Shown in pieces: positions 8,241 through 17,100 of a DNA stretch of 64,000 nt; position 1 is the stretch's first letter, and every line of letters starts with the position of its first letter. The DNA comes from Pimelobacter simplex. Its GTDB lineage: Bacteria; Actinomycetota; Actinomycetes; Propionibacteriales; Nocardioidaceae. The notes beneath the pieces were generated by a model that saw only the letters and a list, made by a program, of their open reading frames with translations, made no database searches and was not told the origin of the DNA. The stretch covers positions 1-64,000 of the forward strand of contig JADCLI010000026.1 in NCBI GenBank assembly GCA_016803235.1. Direction: 5' to 3'. The position numbers and the translations under genes were made by a program.

Positions 8241-10418
8241 ATGACTTCGAACCCGACCCGCTTGGGCGCGATCCGCAACATCGAGGCGAACGAGGCGCCG
8301 GCGGCGTTCTTCGACGTCGACGAGAAGACGGGCGCCATCTACGGCGAGAACGTCTTCTCCCTCTCGGTGATGCAGAAGCGCCTGCCGAAGTCGGTGTTCA
8401 AGTCCGTCGCCGCGACCATCCAGAAGGGCGAGAAGCTCGACCCCGCCGTCGCCGACATCGTCGCCTCCGCGATGAAGGACTGGGCGATGGAGAAGGGCGT
8501 GACGCACTACGCGCACGTGTTCTACCCGCTCACCGGCCTCACCGCCGAGAAGCACGACTCGTTCATGGAGCCGGTCGGCGACGGTACGGCGGTGTGGGAG
8601 TTCTCCGGCAAGACCCTGGTCCAGGGCGAGCCCGACGCCAGCTCCTTCCCCAACGGTGGCATCCGGGCGACCTTCGAGGCGCGTGGGTACACCGGCTGGG
8701 ACGTGCAGTCGCCGGCGTACATCCTCGAGAACCCCAACGGCAACACCCTGTGCATCCCGACGATCTTCGTCTCGATGACCGGTGAGGCGCTCGACCACAA
8801 GACCCCGCTGCTGCGCTCGCAGAACGCGATGTCGGAGCAGGCCAAGCGCGTGCTGGCGCTGTTCGGCCACAAGGACATCGACAACGTCGTGTCCTACTGC
8901 GGCCCCGAGCAGGAGTACTTCCTGGTCGACACCGCCTTCGTGAACTCGCGCCCCGACCTGCTCAACGCCGGCCGCACCCTGTTCGGCGCGAAGCCGCCGA
9001 AGGGCCAGGAGTTCGACGACCACTACTTCGGTGCCATCCCGGAGCGGGTGCTGGGCTTCATGCACGACACCGAGCGCGCGCTGTTCAAGCTCGGCGTCCC
9101 GGCGAAGACCCGCCACAACGAGGTCGCGCCCGGCCAGTTCGAGATCGCGCCGGTCTTCGAGCGCGCCAACCTCGCCTCGGACCACCAGCAGCTGATCATG
9201 TCGACCTTCAAGTCGATCGCGAAGACGCACGGCTTCGAGTGCCTCTTCCACGAGAAGCCGTTCGCGGGCGTCAACGGCTCCGGCAAGCACGTGAACTTCT
9301 CGTTCGGCAACGGCAACCAGGGCAACTTCCTCAACCCGGGCGACAACCCCCACGACAACGCGCAGTTCCTCGTCTTCTGCGCCGCGGTCATCCGCGCGGT
9401 CCACCTGTACGGCGGCCTGCTCCGCCTCTCCATCGCCAGCGCCGGCAACGACCACCGCCTCGGCGCCAACGAGGCCCCGCCGGCCATCATCTCGATCTTC
9501 CTCGGCGACCAGCTGCAGGACGTCTTCGAGCAGATCGCCAAGGGCGGCGCCACCTCGTCGAAGCAGAAGGGCGTCCTCTCCGTGGGCGTCGACACGCTGC
9601 CCGACCTGACCAAGGACGCCGGCGACCGCAACCGCACCTCGCCGATGGCCTTCACCGGCAACCGCTTCGAGTTCCGCGCCGCGGGCTCGAACCAGACCGT
9701 GGCAGCCCCGATGGTCGTGATCAACACGATCATGGCCGAGGCGCTCGACTACCTCGCCACCGAGCTCGAGACCGCCGTCAACGCCGGCGCCGAGTTCAAC
9801 GACGCCGTCCAGTCGGTGCTCGCGAAGGTCATGGAGCAGCACGGCGCGGTGGTCTTCAACGGCAACGGCTACTCCGAGGAGTGGCACGCCGAGGCCGAGC
9901 AGCGGGGCCTCAAGAACCTGCGCACGACCGTCGACGCGCTCCCGGAGTACCAGACGCCGGAGGCCAAGAAGCTGTTCTCGACGTACGGCGTCTTCAGCGA
10001 GGCCGAGCTCGAGTCCCGCTTCGAGGTCGGTGTCGAGCAGTACGTCATGACGATCAACGTCGAGGCGAACCTGACCGAGGAGATCGCCCGGACGACGATC
10101 CTCCCGGCCGCGGTCCGCTACCAGACCGAGCTCGCCACCAACGTGGCCTCGCTCAAGGCGGCCGGCGTGGACGCCGACACGACCGACCTGCTCGCCGTCA
10201 CCGAGCTGGTGACCGCGCTGCGCACCGGCATCGCGAGCCTCGTCGCCGCGCAGGCCGGCGCCGAGGAGCACCACGGGCTCGAGGAGGCGGCGTACTACCG
10301 CGACGCCGTCCTGCCCGCGATGCTCGCCGTCCGCGAGGCCGCCGACTCCCTCGAGGCCGTCGTCGCCGACGACCTCTGGTCGCTGCCGACGTACCAGGAG
10401 ATGCTCTTCATCCGCTGA
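8241..10418 (+). CDS. glnN: Type III glutamine synthetase (GlnN-like)
   Basis: A 725-aa enzyme, the size of GSIII (type I is about 470 aa). It has the GSIII-type N-terminal domain ([18 protein letters not shown]) and the shared catalytic blocks: [10 protein letters not shown] for metal/glutamate, [32 protein letters not shown] for ATP, and [11 protein letters not shown]. It condenses ammonia and glutamate using ATP. A GGGAG site precedes the ATG at 8241. It sits between the RDD gene and the type I enzyme, a place where Mycobacterium has nothing, and has its own GlnR-like box and terminator. I see no adenylylation-type Tyr loop. Confidence 0.93.
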   Translation: MTSNPTRLGAIRNIEANEAPAAFFDVDEKTGAIYGENVFSLSVMQKRLPKSVFKSVAATIQKGEKLDPAVADIVASAMKDWAMEKGVTHYAHVFYPLTGLTAEKHDSFMEPVGDGTAVWEFSGKTLVQGEPDASSFPNGGIRATFEARGYTGWDVQSPAYILENPNGNTLCIPTIFVSMTGEALDHKTPLLRSQNAMSEQAKRVLALFGHKDIDNVVSYCGPEQEYFLVDTAFVNSRPDLLNAGRTLFGAKPPKGQEFDDHYFGAIPERVLGFMHDTERALFKLGVPAKTRHNEVAPGQFEIAPVFERANLASDHQQLIMSTFKSIAKTHGFECLFHEKPFAGVNGSGKHVNFSFGNGNQGNFLNPGDNPHDNAQFLVFCAAVIRAVHLYGGLLRLSIASAGNDHRLGANEAPPAIISIFLGDQLQDVFEQIAKGGATSSKQKGVLSVGVDTLPDLTKDAGDRNRTSPMAFTGNRFEFRAAGSNQTVAAPMVVINTIMAEALDYLATELETAVNAGAEFNDAVQSVLAKVMEQHGAVVFNGNGYSEEWHAEAEQRGLKNLRTTVDALPEYQTPEAKKLFSTYGVFSEAELESRFEVGVEQYVMTINVEANLTEEIARTTILPAAVRYQTELATNVASLKAAGVDADTTDLLAVTELVTALRTGIASLVAAQAGAEEHHGLEEAAYYRDAVLPAMLAVREAADSLEAVVADDLWSLPTYQEMLFIR

Positions 10419-10434
10419 TCCAGCGCTGCACGAG

Positions 10435-10464
10435 CTGCCCCGTCCCCGCCAGGGGCCGGGGCAG
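10435..10464 (+). terminator. Terminator after the type III glutamine synthetase
   Basis: A 13-bp stem with a one-base mismatch (CTGCCCCG-T-CCCC against GGGG-C-CGGGGCAG) and a 4-nt GCCA loop begins 16 nt after the stop. It separates the two glutamine synthetase transcription units. Confidence 0.7.
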
Positions 10465-10482
10465 TTCGGCGTGCCCGCGTTG

Positions 10483-10520
10483 TTAACACGGACGAAACAA
10501 AGCGGTACTGCGTCGGCAAC
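10483..10520 (+). promoter_or_regulatory. GlnR-like box upstream of glnA
   Basis: Half-sites TTAAC (10483), GAAAC (10494), GTACT (10505) and GCAAC (10516) are spaced by exactly 6 bp. A -10-like TAGGTT is at 10532-10537, 12 nt after the box. This is the same architecture as the box before the type III gene, so both synthetases are likely controlled by the same nitrogen regulator. Confidence 0.75.
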
Positions 10521-10633
10521 AGGTCATTGGGTAGGTTGCCGGGTGAGCGGGTGCCGGCCACATCGCCGTACCGGTGCCCCGATCGCCCATGGACCGATGG
10601 CTGGGCCGCGGCGCCGCAGCCGAGGAGGACCGA

Positions 10634-12055
10634 ATGTTCAACAACAGCGAAGAGCTGCTCAAGTACATCAAGGACGAGGGCGTCGAGATGATCGACGTCC
10701 GCTTCTGCGACCTGCCGGGTGTGATGCAGCACTTCACCGTGCCGGCCTCGTCCTTCGACCAGTCCGTGTTCGACGACGGCCTGGGCTTCGACGGCTCCTC
10801 GATCCGCGGCTTCCAGGCGATCAACGAGTCGGACATGTCGCTCTTCCCCGACCCGACCACGGCGTACATCGACCCCTTCCGGAAGTCGAAGACGCTCAAC
10901 GTCAACTTCTTCATCCACGACCCGATCACGGGCGAGGCGTACTCCCGCGACCCGCGCAACATCGCGAAGAAGGCGCTGGCCTACCTCTCCTCCACCGGCA
11001 TCGCGGACACGGCGTTCTTCGCGCCGGAGGCCGAGTTCTACATCTTCGACAACGTGCGGTACTCCACCGGCGTCAACGAGGGCTACTACCACATCGACTC
11101 CGTCGAGGGCTGGTGGAACTCCGGCAAGGCCGACGAGACCAACCGCGGCTACAAGACCCGCCTCAAGGGCGGGTACTTCCCCGTCGAGCCGTACGACCAC
11201 TACAGCGACCTGCGCGCCGACATGGTCAAGAACCTCGAGGCCTGCGGCCTCCAGGTCGAGCGCGCCCACCACGAGGTCGGCACCGCGGGCCAGGCGGAGA
11301 TCAACTACCGCTTCGACACGCTGCTCAGGGCCGCGGACGACGTGATGAAGTTCAAGTACCTCATCAAGAACACCGCCTGGGAGCAGGGCAAGTCCGTCAC
11401 CTTCATGCCGAAGCCGATCTTCGGCGACAACGGCTCGGGCATGCACGTCCACCAGTCGCTGTGGAAGGACGGCTCGCCGCTGTTCTACGACGAGACCGGG
11501 TACGGCGGCCTGTCCGACATGGCCCGCTGGTACATCGGCGGCATCCTCGAGCACGCGCCCGCGCTGCTCGCCTTCACCAACCCCACGGTGAACTCCTACC
11601 ACCGCCTGGTCCCGGGCTACGAGGCCCCGATCTCACTGGTGTACTCCTCGCGCAACCGCTCCGCCTCGGTCCGCATCCCGATCACCGGCAGCAACCCCAA
11701 GGCCAAGCGCATCGAGACCCGATTCCCCGACCCGTCGGCGAACCCCTACCTCGCCTTCTCGGCCCTGATGCTCGCCGGCCTCGACGGGATCCAGAACAAG
11801 ACCGAGCCGGCCGCGCCGATCGACAAGGACATCTACGAGCTCCCGCCGGACGAGATGGCCGAGATCGCCCAGGTGCCCACCTCGCTGGGGGCCGTCCTCG
11901 ACGCGCTCGAGGCCGACCACGACTTCCTCACCGTCGGCAACGTGTTCACGCCCGACCTGATCGAGACGTGGACGTCGTACAAGCGGGAGAACGAGATCGC
12001 GCCCGTGCAGCTGCGGCCGCACCCGCACGAGTTCGAGCTGTACTACGACATCTGA
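10634..12055 (+). CDS. glnA: Type I glutamine synthetase
   Basis: A 473-aa enzyme with all type I blocks: [48 protein letters not shown] and [11 protein letters not shown]. The adenylylation tyrosine is present in [10 protein letters not shown] (Tyr401), so this is a GlnE-regulated beta-type enzyme. I chose ATG 10634, which follows a GAGGAGG site; an upstream in-frame start at 10574 would add 20 unlikely residues. It is the orthologue of Mycobacterium glnA1 by synteny. Its last 16 bases are duplicated at 15565-15580, marking the insertion site of a foreign segment. Confidence 0.97.
   Translation: MFNNSEELLKYIKDEGVEMIDVRFCDLPGVMQHFTVPASSFDQSVFDDGLGFDGSSIRGFQAINESDMSLFPDPTTAYIDPFRKSKTLNVNFFIHDPITGEAYSRDPRNIAKKALAYLSSTGIADTAFFAPEAEFYIFDNVRYSTGVNEGYYHIDSVEGWWNSGKADETNRGYKTRLKGGYFPVEPYDHYSDLRADMVKNLEACGLQVERAHHEVGTAGQAEINYRFDTLLRAADDVMKFKYLIKNTAWEQGKSVTFMPKPIFGDNGSGMHVHQSLWKDGSPLFYDETGYGGLSDMARWYIGGILEHAPALLAFTNPTVNSYHRLVPGYEAPISLVYSSRNRSASVRIPITGSNPKAKRIETRFPDPSANPYLAFSALMLAGLDGIQNKTEPAAPIDKDIYELPPDEMAEIAQVPTSLGAVLDALEADHDFLTVGNVFTPDLIETWTSYKRENEIAPVQLRPHPHEFELYYDI
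12040..12055 (+). repeat. Left direct repeat (glnA 3' end)
   Basis: The last 16 bases of glnA, GTACTACGACATCTGA, recur at 15565-15580 with one mismatch. The two copies flank the low-GC insert. This has the look of an attachment-site core or a target duplication at the end of a housekeeping gene. Confidence 0.7.
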
Positions 12056-12103
12056 CCTAGATATAGGAGTAGAGCTCGAACTCAGACTCCGAAGGTCGTC
12101 AGA

Positions 12104-12149
12104 AACGGCGGCTGACCTGCAGAGACACTCTGCGGCGTCAGCCGCCGTT
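12104..12149 (+). terminator. Large two-stage hairpin at the left end of the insert
   Basis: A perfect 13-bp stem (AACGGCGGCTGAC / GTCAGCCGCCGTT) encloses a second 6-bp stem (GCAGAG / CTCTGC) with an ACA loop. It begins 49 nt after the glnA stop and could now terminate glnA transcripts. There is no T-run after it, so it may instead be a structured end or recombination site of the insert. Confidence 0.5.
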
Positions 12150-12326
12150 GGCATTCGGGGTGCAACGGGGGCGCAGGATCTGACGAGCCACAGCCGCGCC
12201 GCTGACACATGTGAGTCGTCCACTCGAACTGGCGGGCGGCGCTGTCCCGCAGATGCCCAGGGCGCGTGGCCACACGGAAGCGCGCCGCGATCTTCTCGTC
12301 CTCGCCATTTCGTCGGAGGTTCCAAC

Positions 12327-12332
12327 TACCTT
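12327..12332 (+). promoter_or_regulatory. Leaderless -10 box of the exonuclease gene
   Basis: TACCTT is followed by 7 nt and the ATG at 12340, with no ribosome-binding site. This supports starting the protein at MGWLVLILIIGI rather than at the GTG 43 codons upstream. Confidence 0.45.
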
Positions 12333-12339
12333 GCCGCAC

Positions 12340-13980
12340 ATGGGTTGGCTGGTTCTCATTCTGATCATCGGCATCGCCGTCTATCTGGCGACGAAGAAGC
12401 AATCGTCAGCGCAGTCACCAGAGGTCCGAGCGGGACGACATGCCTCACAGCACCGACCGGACAGCAGGACCATACGCCAAGCGCACAGCACTGGATCGGC
12501 GTCCAACGGTGCGCGACCGCGATCCGGCAGAACGCCGACGTACACCCGTGAGCGCACAGCTCCGAACACGGGCGATCCGAGGCCATGGAACTCCGAAGGT
12601 CGCGAGATTCCTTTCGCGGAGCCTGGCCTCCACGGCCCGCTCTTTCATTACGGTGGCACGTCGCTGCGTCACGGCTCCGAGCACGACGGACCCTTCGCCG
12701 TCATCGACTTCGAAACGACGGGACTGTCGCCGAAGCGCCACCGCATTGTCGAAGTCGCGGTCGCCCGCGTCGACGCCAAGGGCCGCATTGAGGACGAGTT
12801 TGCGACCTTGGTCAATCCCCAAGGACGCGACGTCGGGCCGACGTTCATCCACGGGATCACCAACGCACATGTCAAACAGGCACCCACGTTCGCTGAGGTC
12901 GCGCCCGAGTTGCTGAGCCGGATGAGCGGAGCCGTCGTCGTGGCGCACAACGCGACCTTCGAGGAAGCCTTCCTGTCCGCGGAACTGCGCCGAGCAGGCA
13001 TCGGCGTCGCGACGATTCCAGCCCTGTGCACCCTTTGGCTGGGACGGCAAACGTTCTCCACTCCGAACCACAAGCTCGGCACGATCGCCCGCGCTGCTGG
13101 TGTACCGCTTGTCGACAAGCACGCCGCACTGGGTGACGTGCGCGCTGTAGCGGCCCTACTGCCGCAGATGACCAGCAAGCTCCGCTCCCCTGTTCGCTAC
13201 AACGGCGGCCCGATCATGTGGAGCCCGGCCGGTCCGCTCGGACAGCTTCCCCTGGTGACGCGCGCCGTGTCCCTGCGCAAGGGCACTGACGGCTGGATGC
13301 ACTCGCTGGTGGCGCGACTGCCATCGAGCGGCCTCGCGCCGAACGATGCGGCTACAGAGGCGTACCTCGACGCGCTCTCCGAGGCGCTCGCTGACGGGCG
13401 AATCACGGGCGATGAAGCGAAGACGCTTGCGCATCTCGCGGGCTCGGCTGGCATGGGCGGCGAGCAGGTCAGCGCGCTAAACAAGCGGTTCCTCGACGGA
13501 TTGAAAATCGCGGCGCTCGATGACGATGTGCTCACTACGGCGGAGATTCGCCAACTCACGACCGCAGCGAAGGCACTGAGTCTTCCCGACTACTTCGGCG
13601 AACTTCGGCCGACACCTGCTCCGGCACAGGAGCCGCGTGCCGCCGTGGTGCCGAGCGACGGCACAACGGCCAGCAATTCGATGGAAGCCCGGGCCGAACG
13701 TGGTACCCAAGCTCTTGAGTTGCAGCGGTCGGGCTCATCTCGCAGCGAAATCGCCGTCGCGCTCGGTGTCAGTCAAGACACGGTGAAGGCCCTGCTGCGG
13801 GACGCGAAGTTCTACGAGAATCCGGAGTCAGACCCATCGCGCCTCGGACTCGCGCGCCATGCGCGGCAAGCACGCAATTCGGGCATCACAAAGGACGTCT
13901 TCCAAAACGACCGTGGCATCAGCTCCGGCAAGAGCACCGAGGCATGGCGCGACGCCGCGATGCTCAGCGAGTCGTTGTGA
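12340..13980 (+). CDS. Membrane-anchored DEDDh exonuclease with TerB-like and HTH regions
   Basis: A 546-aa protein. Residues 2-19 form one transmembrane helix (GWLVLILIIGIAVYLA), followed by a polar linker of about 100 residues. A DnaQ-like 3'-5' exonuclease domain then spans about 118-290: FAVIDFETTGLSP (Exo I, D and E), VVAHNATFEEAFL (Exo II) and DKHAALGDVRAVAALL (Exo III, H and D). After a gap, residues about 335-420 (ALADGRITGDEAKTLAHLA, then ALDDDVLTTAEIRQL) resemble the acidic paired-helix pattern of TerB-like domains. The C-terminus has a helix-turn-helix (SRSEIAVALGVSQDTVKALL). A membrane-tethered exonuclease is unusual for replication or repair and suggests a defence-type role; this is inference. 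TerB similarity is by eye only. Confidence 0.72.
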   Translation: MGWLVLILIIGIAVYLATKKQSSAQSPEVRAGRHASQHRPDSRTIRQAHSTGSASNGARPRSGRTPTYTRERTAPNTGDPRPWNSEGREIPFAEPGLHGPLFHYGGTSLRHGSEHDGPFAVIDFETTGLSPKRHRIVEVAVARVDAKGRIEDEFATLVNPQGRDVGPTFIHGITNAHVKQAPTFAEVAPELLSRMSGAVVVAHNATFEEAFLSAELRRAGIGVATIPALCTLWLGRQTFSTPNHKLGTIARAAGVPLVDKHAALGDVRAVAALLPQMTSKLRSPVRYNGGPIMWSPAGPLGQLPLVTRAVSLRKGTDGWMHSLVARLPSSGLAPNDAATEAYLDALSEALADGRITGDEAKTLAHLAGSAGMGGEQVSALNKRFLDGLKIAALDDDVLTTAEIRQLTTAAKALSLPDYFGELRPTPAPAQEPRAAVVPSDGTTASNSMEARAERGTQALELQRSGSSRSEIAVALGVSQDTVKALLRDAKFYENPESDPSRLGLARHARQARNSGITKDVFQNDRGISSGKSTEAWRDAAMLSESL

Positions 13981-14004
13981 CTCAACGACCTCGCTGGCCC
14001 GGGC

Positions 14005-14778
14005 TCACGAGCAGAGCACCCGCAGGGCCGCCTCGGCAGCGACGCGTTGCGGTGCTGAGAGGTGCTGCCACTCGCGGGCACCACCCGGAAGGTTGCGCGC
14101 CAGGCTCGCGAGCCTCGCGGTGTCCGAGCCGGCGAACTGCTCGCGTTCGGCGAACGGATCGTCGATCGCCGCGAGCAAGACCACGGCGTCCAGCAGATGA
14201 CGCTCCCGATCGCGGGTGTCGGTCTGGTGCGCTGCAGCCTTGAGGATGAGCGCGCCGAAGGACGACGGGACACTTACCGTCGTCGCACGGCCGGGCACGA
14301 TCTCAAGCCGAGCGTTGATGGTGCGCCGCAGAGCCTGCGTGCCGCCCTCGATGGCCACCATGTCCCTGCCGCGCAGCCGTTCACGCACTCTAGGTGCCGC
14401 GTGGTCGGCGACGAGAACATCGACGACGTCTGTCGCTGAGGCGACAAGGTCCACAGTTGAGCCACCGCGCCTGAAACGGTGCGCGGTGTTGTTCCGGTCG
14501 TCGATCGACGGAGTCAGCCGGTAGCCCAGCGATTCGAGCGCTGACGCGGTCAGGGCGGCTACACCGCGTGTGGTCTCGACGTGGAGGACGATGTCGACGT
14601 CATTCGTGGGCCTGATCGCATCGATGCCTCGATGGATCGCATGCAATTGCGTCATCAGCCCGCCGACGAGCGTCCACCTCTGGTGAGGCAGCACCGCCTC
14701 GATCTCGGCCACATTCGGCCAGGGGTCGCCCCAACCTCCAGGCGGGGTCGGGACCTCGATGATCGGCCGGTCAGCCAC
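14005..14778 (-). CDS. AbiEii-like nucleotidyltransferase (toxin-type)
   Basis: A 257-aa protein with a nucleotidyltransferase core: LVGGLMTQLHAIHRG (helix and Gly-Gly motif) followed by RPTNDVDIVLHV (the D-x-D metal pair). Such proteins act as NTase toxins in AbiE/MenT-type systems, typically modifying tRNA. The GTG at 14778 overlaps the upstream gene's stop by 8 nt, so translation is coupled and the order antitoxin-then-toxin is standard. Antitoxin-like neighbour and location in an insert fit a toxin-antitoxin or anti-phage role. Whether it is a toxin rather than a housekeeping NTase is inferred. Confidence 0.65.
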   Translation of the reverse strand: MADRPIIEVPTPPGGWGDPWPNVAEIEAVLPHQRWTLVGGLMTQLHAIHRGIDAIRPTNDVDIVLHVETTRGVAALTASALESLGYRLTPSIDDRNNTAHRFRRGGSTVDLVASATDVVDVLVADHAAPRVRERLRGRDMVAIEGGTQALRRTINARLEIVPGRATTVSVPSSFGALILKAAAHQTDTRDRERHLLDAVVLLAAIDDPFAEREQFAGSDTARLASLARNLPGGAREWQHLSAPQRVAAEAALRVLCS

Positions 14779-15433
14779 GCAACGCCTCCAGGAACTCTTC
14801 GAGCGCTCGTACTCCTGCGCCGCGCTCGCGGACATCGAGCGACTCCGCGAGGTCGAGCGCCGCAACGGCATCGGCCGTTCTGACGAGGTTCGCGACGACC
14901 TCCATGTCCATCGTCGTGACACGCAACGTGAACGAGCCGGCGCCATCGGCGACGAGTCCGTGACCACGCACGACCTCATCGACTACGTCAGCAGCCACGT
15001 ACGCGTCCACGACGTTGACGTCGGCCAGGCCCAAGCGCCGCACGGCCAGGTGGGTGCTGACGGTCGCCGCACGAACCCGGCTCACCGCGCTGGGATGACC
15101 GGCGTACCTCCGGACGACCGCGCGATCGCGCGCACGCGCGACCAGTCCCTCAACGGAGACTTCCCGGAGCCGGCGGCGAAGGCGCGACCGCTGGCTCTCC
15201 CCCAGCCAGGAGGCATCCATGCCGGATAGCAGGGCAACGGCTCCCCACGCAGTCGCCTCCGACCACGCTCTCGTGCGCCCGCCGCGCCTCACGGCAAGGA
15301 GACGGTCGACCGAAGATGCGTCGACGTACCCTCGAGCAACCTGGTCGAGTTCGCCGCTTGCCACCAGGTGCTGGACCTGGCGCGTCGAGACGCCGAGCCG
15401 GTCGGCGGCTTCGGAGACACCGAGTATGGACAC
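14771..15433 (-). CDS. HTH-domain AbiEi-like antitoxin
   Basis: A 220-aa protein. Residues 1-45 form an excisionase/MerR-like helix-turn-helix (GVSEAADRLGVSTRQVQHLVASGEL), followed by a mostly helical region with VRRYAGHPSAVSRVRAATVSTHLAVRRLG. A DNA-binding N-terminus upstream of a nucleotidyltransferase gene is the layout of AbiEi-type antitoxins that repress their own operon. It starts with GTG at 15433. A perfect 14-bp palindrome lies 10 nt upstream and is the likely operator. Confidence 0.6.
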   Translation of the reverse strand: MSILGVSEAADRLGVSTRQVQHLVASGELDQVARGYVDASSVDRLLAVRRGGRTRAWSEATAWGAVALLSGMDASWLGESQRSRLRRRLREVSVEGLVARARDRAVVRRYAGHPSAVSRVRAATVSTHLAVRRLGLADVNVVDAYVAADVVDEVVRGHGLVADGAGSFTLRVTTMDMEVVANLVRTADAVAALDLAESLDVRERGAGVRALEEFLEALRG

Positions 15434-15443
15434 GACAGACAGT

Positions 15444-15457
15444 TTCGCCTATGCGAA
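15444..15457 (-). promoter_or_regulatory. Palindromic operator of the AbiE-like operon
   Basis: TTCGC-CTAT-GCGAA is an inverted repeat 10 nt upstream of the GTG at 15433. On the minus strand a -10-like TAACTT overlaps its outer edge. The N-terminal HTH of the first gene is the obvious candidate to bind it. Confidence 0.45.
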
Positions 15458-15564
15458 GTTATCTATCAAGTCGTCTTCCAGCGCTTCGCGACGTTGTGCG
15501 TACCGCCTGCACCCCACGCGTCACCAGGACGCCGTTTGCGCAGGTCAGCCGCACGACAACATCA

Positions 15565-15580
15565 GTTCTACGACATCTGA
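15565..15580 (+). repeat. Right direct repeat (copy of the glnA 3' end)
   Basis: GTTCTACGACATCTGA matches the last 16 bases of glnA (12040-12055) at 15 of 16 positions. It marks the right boundary of the insert; the sequence beyond it resumes with what looks like the original glnA downstream region. Confidence 0.7.
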
Positions 15581-15615
15581 GTCGTGAGCGGACCTGACCG
15601 GTCTGGTTCGGTCAG

Positions 15616-15650
15616 TCGATGGCCCCGGGGGTCTTTCCCGGGGCCATCGA
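15616..15650 (+). terminator. Strong hairpin, probable original glnA terminator
   Basis: A perfect 14-bp stem (TCGATGGCCCCGGG / CCCGGGGCCATCGA) with a 7-nt loop is followed by TTTT at 15654. It lies 36 nt after the right repeat, the usual distance for a glnA terminator before the insertion. It could also serve the IS110 element, which is read toward it on the other strand. Confidence 0.7.
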
Positions 15651-15659
15651 CAGTTTTGA

Positions 15660-17100
15660 GACGAGAGTGTTCGAGGCGACAGGCTGACCGGCGTCATTCC
15701 GGCTCCCTTCTGTTGTCAACCGGTCGGGCGTAGCGTCTGTGTTGCGGGTCCGGGAAGTGGCCGATCCGAAGTGTCGATGAGCGGGTGTGAGTCGGCCGCG
15801 CTGGATTCTTGAGACGCCCCGCAGTGCCCTCCCGGACCCGTACCAACCTCGCGCCTGACAGCCACCTCGGCGTCCTCGACGAGTTGGCGGTAGATCGCGT
15901 CAGAGATCCGTCGCTTCAGGCACCTGATGGCCTCGAGTGACTTCTTGCCCGCAGCTCGCTTGCGTCGGTAGTAGACGCGGCCGTCGGTGTCGAGACGGAT
16001 CTGACTGATCGCGGCGACGTGGATCATGTGATTGGCCCGTCGATTCCCCGCTCGCGAGAGTCGGTGGCGGTTCTGCTCACCAGAGGACGCGTCGAGCGGC
16101 GCGGTGCCGGTCCAGGACGCGAACCGGTTGCGATCAGCGAAGCGGTTGACGTCGCCGACGTCGGCCAGGATTCGGGCTGCGACAACTGGGCCGACGCCGT
16201 GGATGTCCATGAGTCGCGAGCCGCGGGCGAGCACGATCGTCTTCAGCTCGGCGGTGGCCTTCTTGATCTTGGCCTCGACCGCGATCAGCTCAGCGAGCTC
16301 TTCAGCCGCGATCCAGCGTCGGGTCTTGCCGGCGATGTCGCGCGGCCGGACGGAGGCAAGCATCGTCTTGGCCTGACCGGTGGTGATGTCGCGTCTGGCT
16401 TGTCCAGGAAGGAGTTCGGCCAACAGCGCCTGCAATCGATCCACGGTCTGGACCCGCCGACGGGTGAGAGCTTCGCGGCGGTCACAGAGCATCCGCAACG
16501 CCTCGAGTTCGCCATCTACGCGAAGGACTCACAGGGTCTTGGTGCGGACCGCGACCACTGCCACTGAGTGGGCGTCGCGGGCGTCGGTCTTGCGGTCGTG
16601 ACCGGTGTCGAAGCCCCGGACGCGCGCGGCGAGCTTGGCGGGCACGCCGACCACTCGTTCGCCGTCTTCGAGCAGTCGTTGTGCGAGTGGACGGCCCGTG
16701 CCGTTGCTGCCTTCGACGGCCCAGACTCGCTCAGGCCAGGTCTTCGCGTACTTTCGCATCGCGGCGTAGCCGGCCTTGTCGGTGGTGAACCGGCCTGAGC
16801 CGAGCAGATTCTCCTGGTGGTCGACGACCTCGATGGTGACCGACAGCTTGTGGGGATCTACCCCGATGACGACGTGCTCCACTTCCTTACTCCCGCCTGT
16901 GCTCGTTCCTCATGGACGGCGAGGTGGGCAGTGCTACTACGAGCTGGGCAGTCCCTTCTTGAGCCACGCCTCGTCACGATGACCGGCGGGCCGCAGACCG
17001 ATAGCGAGCCACACCAGAACCACCGGTGGGCAGCCGCATAGAGAGCCGCCCGCCGATCACCTGGACCGAGTCTGGCCAGACACCGGTCCTACGGGAATCG
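15660..17100 (-). mobile_element. IS110-family insertion sequence (approximate bounds)
   Basis: The element carries one transposase gene on the minus strand with an N-terminal DEDD domain and a C-terminal IS116/IS110/IS902 domain. IS110-group elements lack terminal inverted repeats, so the ends cannot be fixed by eye; the bounds given are estimates. The roughly 220 nt upstream of the transposase are noncoding, as expected for the left end that encodes the bridge RNA in this family. Confidence 0.6.
15716..16882 (-). pseudogene. IS110-family transposase interrupted by one in-frame stop
   Basis: Read through, the gene has 388 codons, near the usual IS110 length of about 400. It starts with GTG at 16882 after a GGAG-type site. 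The N-terminal part carries DEDD residues (VIGVDPHK, WAVEGSNG, KTDARDAHS). A TGA at 16529-16531 (codon 118, plausibly from CGA) stops translation after AVRTKTL. The frame then continues without shift into LRVDGELEALRMLCDRR and the C-terminal domain (DIHGVGPVVAARILADVGDV; LDASSGEQNRHRLSRAGNRR with the serine block). A single base change explains the break. Reinitiation at the ATG at 16498 or a sequencing error are possible alternatives. Confidence 0.85.

Larger units (their letters stand above)
12056..15580. mobile_element. Insert at the glnA 3' end carrying an exonuclease and an AbiE-like pair
   Basis: The segment lies between two copies of the glnA terminus. By eye it is clearly less GC-rich than its surroundings, and its codon use is relaxed (many A/T third positions in the exonuclease gene). 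It separates glnA from a strong hairpin terminator at 15616-15650 that sits 36 nt beyond the right repeat. It contains one + strand gene and a two-gene - strand operon that converge. No integrase or transposase is visible inside it, so it was either moved in trans or is a decayed or minimal element. Confidence 0.6.

Noticed and set aside
12445..13122. Minus-strand open frame of 225 codons opposite the exonuclease gene
   Set aside because: The plus-strand frame carries all three exonuclease motifs; the antisense frame has no motif or start signal.
15716..16882. Two separate transposase genes for the IS110 element
   Set aside because: Both parts are in the same frame, with one stop codon between them and continuous family homology, so this is one interrupted gene rather than two ORFs joined by frameshifting.
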